Below are positions 32,853 through 44,603 of a DNA stretch of 64,000 nt, piece by piece; position 1 is the stretch's first letter, and each line of letters begins with the position of its first letter. A program made the position numbers and the translations under genes. Below the pieces are notes generated by a model that made no database searches, had not been told where the DNA came from, and saw only the letters and a list, made by a program, of their open reading frames with translations. Source of the stretch: Temnothorax longispinosus (Eukaryota; Arthropoda; Insecta; Hymenoptera; Formicidae); assembly GCF_030848805.1 (NCBI RefSeq), contig NW_027270047.1, positions 248,001 through 312,000 of the forward strand. The letters run 5' to 3'.

Positions 32853-33428
32853 ATCCCGCCACAACTGCTCGATAAGCATCGCCTGAGCTCTGGATACCGC
32901 TAGGTATGACCTCAATCAGCCAGCCAGGGATACTTGTTATCCGGACAGCTGCTTGATCAGGTAATATCTCCTTAACCCTTCGACTTTTCAGATTCCCGCC
33001 ACGGTTGCCTTTTCTGGGATGCTCTGCCGTTCACCCCACTATCGATCATTCATCTACCTCATTCGTGGAACCATGATAGCCGGACAACCGCTTGATCGGC
33101 TAAGTCCCGACATTATATAAGTAAAACGCTACTAATTCTCTTTTATTTTCAGGTTTCGTCGACAGCTGCTTCATCACCATCGCCGATGTCGTAGATCACC
33201 GCTGCTCACCGATGCCTAGGATCAACGCGTCTAGGAGATAGCCGGACAACCAGGTAAGTACGAGAACTGTCCGCGTAACTACAACTAATATCAACTTTTT
33301 TTCAGGTTTCCGCCACGGTTTCCTCATCAATGGCCTCCTCTGAAGTAGAATCTGTGATGACCTTGAAGATCGGACCACGCTATCACCAAGATGGCCGGAC
33401 AGCCGCTTGTTCAGGTAAGTTTTCGGGT
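32853..33428 (+). other. Array of four mini-exons, copy C
   Basis: The segments are about 32853-32960, 32992-33099, 33153-33253 and 33306-33414. Acceptors are TTTTCAG types. Donors are GTAATA, a mutated CTAAGT after the second, GTAAGT, and GTAAGT with a second GTAAGT 12 nt on. The units correspond one to one with those of copy B. Confidence 0.65.
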
Positions 33429-34299
33429 AAGTAATTAATATTTTCGTCTGGATTTTTGCAAACAACGATTGCTTTTATTGTTAACTATAGTTGCACAATG
33501 TTGGTGATTCACAATTAACGATTGCCACACAAGATGGCGGTCGCACGCCTCGCTGAGTGCGATTTCGCGATTCAGGTACGCGAAAACCCGTACGTCTTTT
33601 GTATCGACGTCACGTAACGCTGTGGCGGGCGTTCCCGTTTGTTTCGGACACTGTGGTAGACTTAATTAATCGTATTCCGTTTCGCGTTCGCGAATATTCT
33701 AACGATACGCCGGATGCGCGAGGTTGCTACCATATCGAGCGCCCACGAGAGACTGCCACGAGAGACGTTGCTCTCTCCGGCTCCCTACCACCGAGTTTTT
33801 CCCCTTCCATAGGGTCTCGGCCGCTTTCTCCTCTCTGGAAATTTCCATTACTACGCCTTAACAATAAGTGTTTACGCGCTTCGGCACACCAGGTGTGCGC
33901 CAGATGTTCGCGATGGAAATTTCCAACGCTAGTACACTATTTGCGTCTCGCTCTTTCAATTTCCGGGTAGCAACAAATCAACTTTTACAATTATGAACTT
34001 TGAACGACGCCGATCTGTGCGCAAGGTCCTATTCGATGTCCCTGATCTCGATTCCGCGTCGACTTCCTGTAGAAGACGTCTAGGTTACGTTTAAAACGTC
34101 CGCCGATGGCGGCGACCTATCTGCCTATTCTCTAGGCCCTTATCGATCGTATACCGGCCCTACTTCCTGTAGCCGACGTCTAGAAATACTAGTTGTCCGG
34201 ACTGTCCGGACAACCCCCTGTTGGGATGGTCGGATTTTGATCGCGCTTCGATTATCGGGTGTACCAGGTGTCCCTGGTGACGCAATTCTAATCTTTATT

Positions 34300-34950
34300 A
34301 TCTGTCCGGCAAACCGGATGTTTGCGCGGTCAGATCGCGCTCGCGTTAGATTCGTATGTATTATCGACCTTCCCTGAGTGCGCATTTCGAGTCTCAGTTC
34401 CGGTCCGACGCTCGGTTCAATAGATTGTGTCTGTCCGGCAAACCGGGTGTTTGCACGGTCAGATCGCGTTCGCGATTGATCCCTGGGGTTTGTTCGCATC
34501 CCCTTAACATGCATATTCAGTGTCGTGACGCTACGACGCTTCGTTCGCGATATTGACCCTTGTCCGGCAAACCGGGTGTTTGCGCGGGCGGATCGCGTTT
34601 CGCGATAGTCTCCAGAGGTCGGTAAGGCCTTCCTCTGGCGGCAGTTCAAGCCTTTGGCGCTGCGACGCCGCGTTTGTCTTTTCGTGACGTGTCCGGCAAA
34701 CCTGGGGTTTGCGCGATCTGATCGTTCTCGCGATTGTTTCTAAAGCACAGTGAGGCCTCCCTCTAGCGGCAGTTTATGCCGTTTGGCGCTACGGCGCTTA
34801 CTTTCTGTGTTTTGCCAGATGTCCGGCAAACCCCATGTTACGCGGTTGGATCGCGTTGGTTTTCGCATGATCCCCTCTTGAGGATGTCAGGAGTCGGCAT
34901 CTCGACTCTCATTCGCCTGATACGCGCGTTACCCGAGTTACGCGCTCTCG
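34300..34950. repeat. ~129-bp minisatellite of copy C
   Basis: TGTCCGGCAAAC recurs at 34313, 34432, 34561, 34690 and 34820, mostly 129-130 bp apart. Each unit has a GATCGCGYTCGCG block. Later units contain CTGGCGGCAGTT. Confidence 0.85.
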
Positions 34951-35284
34951 CGTTGAAGATTGTGTGTGGCTCGACCAATCATTGTCCGGTGCAGTTGCGG
35001 ATCCACGCACCTATCAAAATCAAATAAGCTACTCCCTGGTCGGGCCAGGCACTTGGTGCCGCGAAAAGAAATCAAACTAAAATTTGTGTGGATCGCGAAA
35101 ATGAGAAAACTACGTTCTAAGTGGGCCGCTGCCCAGCGACCGCTGTCGCATATCTTATAGGCTATAACGCCGGACGGATGGGTTGAATGGTTTTATTAAT
35201 AGTAACTATATACAAGGAAAAGAGTAAAAGGCTCCCGATTCCGCCCTCGGAAACGTGTATGTATCTTAAAATCTAATCCGGGAA

Positions 35285-35713
35285 TGTCCCCCTTTCGTCG
35301 GCTGTATCGCCTTCTCCGCTGGATGGGCTGACGAAGTCCTGCTCATCCTCCTCCGGCTGCTCCCACGGCTGCTGCATCGGCAAGGCTGTTATCGTCACCG
35401 TGTCGGTGACGGTAACCCGGGTGAGCTCGATCCGGTACGCGCTATCGAAGGCTTCGGCAGCGCGTCTGATCGCCTCGAGTTCGGCGGGAGAGCCTCATAG
35501 GCGCGCGTCTCCCGCCAGTTGCACAGAGTGCCGTGCCACCTGGCGACTTACCACCGGCGATGGCGTGCTTTGCCGGCTCCTCTCAGCTATCCGCCGCGGC
35601 TGCGGCGTCGCCCGTCGCTCCGCTCGCCTGATCTCCTCCGGCGTCAGTCGGGTGATGACGACCCTAGGTTGGCTGAAGAGTTTGGCCGCGCACCGTCTTA
35701 GTGCACGGCTTCA
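35285..35713 (-). pseudogene. Minus-strand reading frame before copy D, unrecognised
   Basis: Starting just after the CCTAACCTTGAAGCCGTGCAC border, the minus strand reads LRRCAAKLFSQPRVVITRLT and TPEEIRRAERRA. One TGA near 35498 interrupts it. The same frame continues with VTVTDTVTITALPMQQPW to an acidic end and a stop near 35285. The placement and acidic tail resemble 9205-9640. No known domain is visible. Confidence 0.4.
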
Positions 35714-35714
35714 A

Positions 35715-35734
35715 GGTTAGGTTAGGTTAGGTTG
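35715..35734. repeat. TTAGG run at the C/D junction
   Basis: GGTTAGGTTAGGTTAGGTTG, identical to the run at 32675, precedes the GTGACCGGACG head of copy D. Confidence 0.9.
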
Positions 35735-36386
35735 TGACCGGACGTCACTCTCCGGGTACGTGGATCACACGAAAATGTAAGATTTCAGCCAGATTTGCCT
35801 ATCAACGGTCGCCACTCGGTTTGACCCATATGTACCGAGAAGGTGAGTAACGAAATCATGACACGATATTGCAACGCTATCACATTAATTCTCTCTTATT
35901 TTCAGGTTCTCGACGCAGGATGTCTCGACGCCCCGACGCTGCCTCCCCACTGCTGGATCATCGATGGACAACGTGGGACCACCCTCGGAGTACCAGGTAA
36001 GTAGATAACGGATACGTTTAATTAATCGGTCAATTTCTGTTTCAGGTATTTCACCCGAGCAAATCCTCTCGCCCCGGATGGATCTCAACTGTCGCTGACT
36101 GTCCCAGATCCTCGCAGAATCGCATACTGGAACGCCGCTGGACTTCGCTGGATCGATGCCGTAGGACAAGGTAAGTAGCAGGTAAGTAATTCGAAATTAA
36201 CTTGACACTGCGTATATTAACAAACGATTGATTTATTTCAGATCGTCGTTGTGGTTTACAAATTCACGTTGACACATTTCGTCGAACGTTGCTACAAATG
36301 GCTATTGATTGCCTCTCGCAATTATAATACGAGCTATGTTTAACGCGCTAGTACGCGGGAGTGCCGGTTGTTACATACCGCAACGA
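35733..36386 (+). repeat. Composite mini-exon repeat, copy D (split by Harbinger 3)
   Basis: The head TTGTGACCGGACG leads to a leader ending CCGAGAAG before GTGAGT at 35843. Exons are 35906-35997 and 36047-36170, each with TTTCAG before and GTAAGT after. The last exon starts at 36242. Twin donors lie at 36171 and 36182. The copy is interrupted at 36390 by Harbinger 3; sequence from 40902 on should be its continuation. Confidence 0.75.
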
Positions 36387-36686
36387 TAATGCCCGATCTA
36401 CAATAAGAAGTTGATCCGTCTACATTACGTAGAGTAAGCCTAAATTAAGTATTAAGAGAGGCGTAAGGAGTAAGAGTAAGGACGTAAGCGAAATGAATAA
36501 TTTCCATTTCGTCTTACTCCTACTCCTGCTTTTCTTACGTTCGACCAATTAGAGCGCAGGAGGAAAATTACGGCAAATGTGCGAGATTCGAGTTTCCGGG
36601 AGTGTAAACTACGTTCCAGTGTTCTTAAAATATTTAATATAAAATTTATGCTATACAAATTTGATATAAAATTAAAGAATTAAACA

Positions 36687-38377
36687 ATGTTAGACGAGGA
36701 CGAGGTGTTGGACAGCGCTTTTGACAATGATAGTCATGATCAGAATGTATCAGAACCTCAAATCCAAATATGGAAATCATTAATTAATTTAGTTCAACCA
36801 AATTTGTTGCTGTATCAGAAAAAACACAAAGAATACAGCAACAAAAGTATGAAAATACAGATATGGAACAGTATTGGGGCAGCCTTAATACCGCCAATAA
36901 CTGGTAAATAAATAACGTTGAAAAAGTGAGGTTAGATTAGAGAAACTGATTAAGAGATTTCTTTTTCGAATACAATGTATTGTGTATTTGCAGGAATTGA
37001 TGCAGAAAAAATGTTTTATCGTTTGCGTCAAAAATTTGGTAAAGAGCGCCGGAAAGTAACGCAGTCGCAGGCAAGATCTGGTGCAGGGGCAGATCATGTG
37101 CCGTACACGTCCAATTGGATACTATACAAAGATCTAATGTTTCTAGCTGATCATATTCAACCTAGACAGTAATTGAATCATTATAAAAACAATAATTATA
37201 AAATTTATGCTTGCATTCTTCTATTTGCTTTACAATAATTGAAAGGTATCCGTTATGTATAAGTTTTGTTTAAGATAAATTATTTGCACAGGACATCATC
37301 AAATTTCCAGCCGGTTATTCCGAAGCGCAAGAAAGCTATAGCTTCACAAATGTCGCATTTTAGTAGCTCACAACTCTATAGCTTGCAACGTGCTAGCTCG
37401 CAGCCTTCCAGCTCACAATGTGCTGCATCAACACCTGCAATCATATGTACACAACCACTAACTTCAGAAGAATCCACAGATGTAATATTGAATATTGACT
37501 TGAATGATGAATCTTTAGGTATAAAAATGATTAAATAATTGTAAAATATTGCATATGATTAACGTTTTTTTTTAATTATTATTTATGATAACTGGTGCTA
37601 AGACTTCGATATTTTGTTATACAGTAGGATTCGTAAATTTCCCGGTAGACGAATCAGATCTAAATATCGTACGAATACTAATTGTAAAATATTGCATATG
37701 ATTAACGTTTTTTTTTTTTATTATTATTTGTGATAACTGGTGCTAAGACTTCGATATTTTGTTATACAGTAGGGTTCGTAAATTTCCCGGTAGACGAATC
37801 AGATCTAATATATATCGTACGAATACTTAAATGTGATTCGTCTGCCTGAATTGTACCTAATTATCTCGGGAAGGCATTTATGAGCCTACTGTAAAAGAAT
37901 ATCTCAATCATTGTATTAATAATTTTAATTGTTGCACATCCAGAATTTTTAACTGAAAATGAGAAAGCATCTGTAGCAGATTCCATGGAATCGTCTTCAG
38001 TATCACTTTCCAACTCGTCAACTTCACAAGGCATTATATCCAGAAGCATGCAAAAAGTCGTACCTCCTGCTATCACACCTCAAAAACTGACACCACCAGC
38101 AGATAATACTAAAAAGAGAAAACACCAGACAAGTGATGAAGTAGATGCAGCAGTGGTAAAATCATCCGAAAACATTTCCTTCTTAGCTAACACACTGGAC
38201 ATTGCACTAAATAAAAAAATAACATCAGTATCAGAATCGACAAAACCAAAATTATCTGATGCAGTAGAAAATATGATGAGTGGTATAGCCTTAGGATTGG
38301 GCAAAGTTCCTGAAGATCATCAAATGGATTGTTTTATATCGATCCTTAATTGCATTAACAACTTTATAAAAAAATGA
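36687..38377 (+). CDS. MADF-type DNA-binding protein of Harbinger 3
   Basis: The exons 36687-36903, 36994-37168, 37292-37518 and 37944-38377 have GT-AG borders and stay in frame, giving about 350 aa. The acidic N-terminus (LDEDEVLDSAFDND) leads to a MADF-like domain (IQIWKSLINLVQ, YRLRQKFGKERRKV). The second exon is 175 nt, exactly as in the Harbinger 1 homologue. The middle is Ser/Gln-rich. The end (GLGKVPEDHQMDCFISILNCI) resembles a BESS-type motif. It probably binds the element ends and recruits the transposase. The third intron holds a tandem duplication. Confidence 0.85.
37541..37830. repeat. ~137-bp tandem duplication inside an intron
   Basis: ATTGTAAAATATTGCATATG starts at about 37541 and again at about 37680. 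Both copies include TTCGTAAATTTCCCGGTAGA and ACGAATCAGATCTAA. The copies are nearly identical, so the event is recent. Confidence 0.9.
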
Positions 38378-39190
38378 ATTTTTTTTCAAAATTTTTTTAA
38401 TATGCATAATATTTGATTATTTTTCTTTCCATAAATGACTTCTTATTTTTGTTTTCATTTTATAAAGTAAATTTAAATTAAAATTTAAAAAGTAAATTTT
38501 ATGTTTAGTTCCAAAGAACACTGAAAGAGTAGCCTTGCCTATATGGTTTACTTTTTTCGTAGGTATAATTTTTTTTGCATTAATAAGGAATTTTTTCATT
38601 TTTATTTTTAAAACACCGAACATACCTACCTTATACTTTATGTACAGCCTAGAGTCTTTCAGTCGTTACTTTTAGAGAGAGTCATGAGATGAGTGCGTGT
38701 GGATCATCTTTTTTCGTTTATTGCTACTGCTCTATCATATCCTCTTTTCTGTATTTATTTCCTTTACGAAGAAACAATACAACACTGCCTACGCTCGCGC
38801 TGCTGCATTTACTTCTTCGTTTAAGTTTATGTTTATTTTTGAATTTATTTTATTAAATTCTACAAAATGTTTTTATTTTATTCTTAAAACATTTCTTGAC
38901 CAAATAATAAAATGTTTATTTTTTTAGATTACATTGTTATTAAAAATATTAAGAAATATATAGAAATGTTAAGTATTATGTAATGTCAATCAAAATAAAA
39001 TATATTGACTAAATTATAATGAACAAATTATTTTCTTTTCTCCTATTAATATTACTGCTATTAATTTTATTTTTTCAAACATTACAAATTTTAATAAATA
39101 AAATGTATATATGTCCACACATACACAATTCTTTATTTTATATATTCTTACATAGTTGTACATTAATTCATGTATATATTTGTACACTTA
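38378..39190. other. AT-rich region between the convergent genes of Harbinger 3
   Basis: No gene is supported. Long A/T runs and poly(A)-signal-like motifs on both strands are present. Short open frames here are composition effects. Confidence 0.6.
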
Positions 39191-40268
39191 TTAAGCATTT
39201 ATGGAGCGTTCATGGAGCGCCATTTCATTTTGCCATGGTGCCTGTTCCTGACCAATTTCGGAGGTAAAGTATTGCATTAGATAATTTCTCATGCCCTGTA
39301 CAATACGTGTACTTCTGTTTGCTCCTGTTCTGCCCAGACGATGAAAAATAGTTTCATTGGCTTGTACTATCCATGTTCCTCTTTCAACTTCGCCATTATT
39401 ATTTATAAGTTCTTGAGGGCAATATTGAGAACGTCCACAGGTCATCATAAAATTATGTAAACAGACTAAGGCTTTTGTTATTAGTTCTGCATTTTTTGGA
39501 GAGCAGCTTATGCATGTACTTAAAATTTGCCATTTTGTCGTCATGATGCCAAACGTGTTTTCGATTACTCTTCTCGCTCTAGATAATCGGTAGTTGAAAA
39601 TACGTTCATTATTAGACATATTAACGTTTCTTCTAGGAAACGGTCTCATCATATATGTAGAAAGCGGAAACGCTTCATCTCCGACAAAAACATATGGGAA
39701 TGGAACATTTGTACCAGGAAGCGGAATAGATGGTGGCAAATCAGCTGTTCCATCTTCGAGAGCTTGCATGAAATTTGTATTTCTCCAGATACTACCATCA
39801 CTTAATGAACCTGCGAATAGAAATATACATGCACTTTGTATGCAATGTAATTATACATTTAGATTATGAGATATGCTGCTATGAATACATACCATACTGC
39901 CCAATATCTACCCATGTAAACTTATATTCTGCATCGCAAGCAGCCATAAGTACCAAGCTAAAGAATCCTTTATAATTATAATATTCGGATCCGGACATAG
40001 GAGGAGCTTTGATGCGAATATGCTTCCCGTCAATGGCACCGACGCAATTAGGGAATTGCCATCTATCCATGAATCCCTCTGCTACTCTATTCCATGAATT
40101 TCTATCCATAGTTGGGAGAAAAATTGGTTGTAGTGCTTCCCAAATTGCTTTACAGGTCTCAGGAATTATTGCGTACACTGTTGATCTCCCTATGCGAAAC
40201 TCTGTGTGTTTACTCAAAACAGAATCTCCTTGTGCTAGATATCTGCAGAAATAACATAATGATGTTAT

Positions 40269-40326
<58 letters not shown>

Positions 40327-40713
40327 CTAATGTTGTATATTGGATTCTAGTATAAAATAATTTCAGATTCTGCGTACTTACAAGAGTGTCACCTGTAAAC
40401 GCAGTTTGGGATCCAATGAAGCTCTCCTGCTTCGCTTTTGCAATTTATCTTGCACTTGATTAAGCAACCAATTAAAATGTTCTGGCCACATTCGGAAATT
40501 TTGAAAAAAAGCCTCATGATCTTCCGTTTCCATTTCTCTCACAAGATTTGACTGATAACCTTGTTGAACTTTAGATAGATTTATTGGACGAATCCACCAT
40601 CTTCTTCTTCTACGATTTTCTTGTCTCTGTTTTCGTCGTTTCCAGACTAATATTAATTGGTGGTGCAATGTAATAACGGAGATACTTGCTAAAATTAATT
40701 CATCCAGCTCCAT
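39191..40713 (-). CDS. PIF/Harbinger DDE transposase, element 3
   Basis: The minus-strand exons 40713-40382, 40242-39893 and 39810-39191 join in frame (GT-AG) to about 433 aa. The motifs mirror the element 1 protein: GRSTVYAIIPETCK, GAIDGKHIRI (first Asp), VDIGQYG then SDGS (second Asp region), GDEAFPL and RRVIENTFGIM (Glu). The N-terminus is basic (QRQENRRRRRWW). No stop or frameshift is seen. A (CA)n tract lies in the first intron. This gene has one more intron than the element 1 transposase. Confidence 0.93.
40267..40325. repeat. (CA)n microsatellite in a transposase intron
   Basis: An uninterrupted AC run of ~58 bp between exons 1 and 2 of the Harbinger 3 transposase. Confidence 0.95.
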
Positions 40714-40901
40714 TTTGCAATATAACCTGTCTATTCACTAAAGTGTCACTCCCACACTGACTGCAATTTTCCTCTTGCGTTCTGATTGGCCCTTAATTCT
40801 TTCTACTCCATCGTATTGTAGACGGAGCCAGCGTAAGCATCTTTACGCCAAAATCGTTACTTCTACTTCTACTCCTTACTCTATCTATTGTAGATCGGGC
40901 A

Positions 40902-42599
40902 TAATAAACACGCTGAAGGGGCTATTCTCAAACAATTAATAATTCGAGTCGAAAACCGTACGAAAACTCTGTCGCAATGATATCTTAACCTAACGCGAGT
41001 AATTCTGCTCGGGCGCAACGGGGAGGCGCCGAGTCATTTAACCAGGCAAAGAATACGATAACTAACGCAAAATACTGGATTAATGCGGTTCTCCAATGAG
41101 GCGGAATACCGGTCAACGCGAAATACTAGAGTCGCGATATCGCTAATAACCACAGAACGCCATGAAGAACTACGCAAATAACATCTAAACGCACGAAACG
41201 TGTGAACACCGGTAATTTCTTAACGCGAGTACAAGTCTAACATAATTAATCAATCGGCGGGAACGACATTCGACCGCAATTAACAATGCCATCGACGTCC
41301 CAACGCAAAATTCGAGGTGGTCGCGAGCAGGGACGCCATAGGACGTAACGCAAGTAATACCGGACGCAAAGTTTCTCAACGCGAGAGCACAATTAGCAAC
41401 CCGTAATAACGAGATCCGAACACAAATCGATACGCTAACACCGACGCTCGAACACAAGAATTTCCCGACGCGAAGAAACGGTAACGCAAGTGACGAAGTA
41501 CCGGCCCGTATGCGGCCGTACACCAAGGTCGCGAGGACAACGCAATATACTCGCAATATCGAACTCATTAACGCCTATCGCGACCTCCAGGGATTCGCCA
41601 TAACGCTTGTACCACGGTTCCGCGGCCACGATACCATCCCGAGGCCCTTCGCTCTCGTTATCGATCGCGAAATTACACTCGATCTTGACATGCGTTATCC
41701 CGAGCGAGAGCGTGCACCGGAGGGCGGTGTCGTGGCTTTACATATCGCGATTTACGGGCAACCTCACCGGTGATACGCCTCCTCCTGGGCTCCTCGCCGT
41801 CACCTTCCACCAACGATCCTCGATCCGCCAGACAACGATCGAAATACCCGACTCGGGGTGGCTATCGCGTATCTTATTCCAACGGATTATCTCGCCGACG
41901 GACGACCAGAGAGTGAAACGCTAAACCCGCTCGATTGCGGAATCGATACGGTACCCCTTCCTGAGGGGCGCGCGAGCCAATCGGGCGCGAGCTTGCAAAC
42001 CCGCGGTGTCCCGGCGCAGTGCTGTCGATACGAGATCCTTCGGGGGCGGGCAACGGTCCCTCGGCGGCGTGCGACTCCTCAAATTTTTGTCCTTAGCGGC
42101 GGACGGAACTTCGCTCGTGCCGGTGTGCCTCCGGTTTGACCCTGGGGCGGTGGCCAGCCACCCCGTGGGTCGGTGTTTTGTGGAGATTTGCTGAAGCCGG
42201 GTGTTTACCCAAGCGCTTGGGGCCCGCTATCGGCGGCCTCGTCCGTCGCTGCCGCACGTGCCGCCCGCCTGCCGCGTTGCTCTCGCCAGCCCGCGATCTC
42301 TGCTGCTTCCGTGTTTGCCACCCCTCCTTGGTTATCGATCGTCCTTGATTTCCTTCGCCAAGTACTCCCTCGAAGGTTTGCCGTGGTGTGGGTGAGGTGC
42401 CGCGCGTATTACATTGCATAAAAAAAACAAAGAAGGTAATCAGAATGCGGAAACGCGATTAAATACGACCCCTGGAGATCTCGTCGTTGCCTCCCTGGTC
42501 CGTCCCTGGGCGCGAAATTCCGCGCCTTGTGACGGCGGCGGGACGCCGCGACGGTGCGGCGAGCCGCAACGTCACAATATATAAAATACACGGTTCTTT
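40902..42599. other. GC-mixed repeat-derived sequence, probably the body of copy D plus unassigned DNA
   Basis: The first ~600 bp carries irregularly repeated AACGCGA, AACGCAA and AATACT motifs. 41640-42430 is GC-rich with open frames in several phases and no recognisable domain. A palindrome-like GC stretch lies near 42520-42575. I cannot place the D/E boundary. Confidence 0.4.
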
Positions 42600-43019
42600 G
42601 GTTTAAATTTTATTGTCGTATCTTGCTTGACAAAATGGTCACAAGGTTTATTTTCGTTTGATTATCATTTCTGCCATTCACATTGATTCAGTTTATTTTA
42701 AGATTACACTTACGGCATTTATAAGAGATTTAATATTAAGTTGCGTTGAAAGCCCGTGCGGCTAATTACATTTAGAATTTTGCGTGTTATTAAAAGATAC
42801 AGGCTCGGCAAGACGGCAAGGACCGCGCGTAATTTTAGTTTAAGAATTCTATCCGGCCGATAAGCGTAAAACGAAGTTTAGTTGATATTTTGACTCACCG
42901 CCGATCAAAAAGGTCTTAGATTATTTAGCGGTTGTCGATATAGTTTAAGCGATAATGATCGTACGATGATAAACGCGTTTAATCGGAGCGCGGTCACAAA
43001 GTAATAGCGATAACCCATA

Positions 43020-43610
43020 TCGGGGGCACGGAGGAACATCCCCCGGACCCGGTACGCGCGTCCAGAAGGTGGGCGCCAAGAAAACCATAAGTTCTTGGAA
43101 AATTTCATCTTCTCCAGGAACAGATAGGTCGAGACATCTTCCGAAGACCTGGTACACAGCTCCAGGGGTTCGCGCCATGACCCGGTGAAAATCCCCGGGA
43201 AACGTAACTTCCCCAGGGAAAGAGAGGTCCGACGGACTCGCCAGGACCAGAGGAGCCTCTCCAGAAGGTCGGCGCCATTGTCCGACAAAATCCCGGCGAA
43301 ACGCACTTTCGCCAGGAACTTGTTTATCCGACGCTCCCACCAGGACCTGGGACACCCTCCCAGGGGGTCGGCGTCAAAGTCAGACGACTTCCCCGGGAAA
43401 AGCATCTTCTCCGGGAACAAACGACGTAATCCGTCGCGAGAGGTCCTGGGACACCCGCCTAGGGGGTCGACGTCGAGCTCCGACGAAGATCCCCAGGATA
43501 CGCATCATCTACAGAAACAGTGGCCCGGAACAGCGGTACCAGCTCCCGAGAAACCGAGCCAGAGGGTCGGCGTCAACGGCCGACGACATCGGCGTCACCC
43601 GGACGTCGTC
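43020..43610. repeat. ~99-bp minisatellite of copy E
   Basis: GGGTCGGCGTC-type blocks recur at about 43069, 43169, 43268, 43367, 43467 and 43566 (99-100 bp). Each unit has a CAGGACCTGG-like block and CCCCGGGAA. The period is 33 codons, and frames of ~170 codons are open on both strands. Confidence 0.85.
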
Positions 43611-44603
43611 TACGGGAAGAACACCCAAATTCACCATCAGGGACATCTCCGAGGAGGTGCGCATGGGTCGACGTCGTCCGCGTCGAACAGTTTCCGCAAG
43701 TGATACCTGGTGCAGCGGTACCGAGGAAGGAAGGTTCTCGCACTGCGTTGCGCGTGGAAATTTCCACGGGAACCTTCTAGAACGGGCAATGCGCAAAAGG
43801 GCACGCGAGAGGGTAGTGAAAATCATCGTGTTTTCGCATGATCGCGCCAGATGTGCCGGCCGCGAACAATAGACGATCGAGAAAGTTCCGAGGAGTGGGA
43901 ACGATCCGGCATAAGTGGGGAGCCCAAGCGAGAGCGACCGCTCGAGGCAGTCTCTCGGGTATAGCCGTGGTGAATACACGTATCACACTCTGTACGATCG
44001 GCATACGCGTTATACTTTACAACCGAGAACTCCCGCGTACTATTGCGTAAAAATTACTCGTCTTAAATAACAGCGAGGGGCAATTAATTGCCAAATACAA
44101 TCGAGTGTTAGCAACAATACGCGAGTTGAAATTCGGATACATTGTTAATTAACGGAAGTGCAATTATCGAGCATATAACAACCACGGGCATTGGGTCACG
44201 CGGATACGGAATATTGTGCGGACATTATTAATTATTGTATTTAACCACCGAATACTCGTTCGTTACATCTGCGCACGAACATTGTATGATAGAGTGATGA
44301 TCACGGCCGAGTGCGTGATCATAGTTTAACAATCACGAGGCTCAAAGTCCTCCGATCGGAATAATTATCTGGAATAAAGCATCGTATCGACTAAACGAAT
44401 AAGCCGAGATACGCAATTTGAATAATTGTGCAACTTTATTAAAATAAAGCGACATTCACACCGAGGCGAGAAACTCGCGTTGTGAGACACCTTTATGATA
44501 TTGTGAAACGGCCTGTAATGTTGAAATGATGATTTGAAATTAAAGATTAATTATTCTGAAACAATCCTTGTCCTGATTAATTATAAAAAATTATCGATAC
44601 TTA

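Larger units (their letters stand above)
32693..35184 (+). repeat. Composite mini-exon repeat, copy C
   Basis: The head TTGTGACCGAACGATGC is closely similar to copy B through the leader (CCGAGAAG then GTAGGT at 32788). Mini-exons fall between 32853 and 33414. The CGAGAGACTGCCACGAGAG signature is near 33747 and an uninterrupted CACACCAGGTGTGCGCCAG near 33885 marks the site where copy B received Harbinger 2. The minisatellite follows, then the tail TGAAGATTGTGTGTGGCTCG and CAGCGACCGCTGTCGCATA, ending GCCGGACGGATGG. Confidence 0.8.
36390..40901. mobile_element. PIF/Harbinger transposon 3 (autonomous, MADF partner)
   Basis: TGCCCGATCTACAATA at 36390 and its complement ending at 40901 form the terminal repeats. 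TAA is duplicated at 36387-36389 and 40902-40904. The 4512-bp element has the same gene order as Harbinger 1: a MADF-type gene (+) converging on a transposase (-). Subterminal inverted pieces (TAAGGAGTAAGAGTAAGG and TTACTCCTACTCCT) lie within 160 bp of the left end. Confidence 0.95.

Noticed and set aside
35715..35734. True telomere or telomere-targeting retrotransposon
   Set aside because: Only three TTAGG units at each junction, non-telomeric sequence on both sides, and copy E begins without any TTAGG.
41640..42600. GC-rich frames (for example around 42093-42419) as a real gene
   Set aside because: Several frames are open in all phases, with no start context, domain or splice pattern that stands out.
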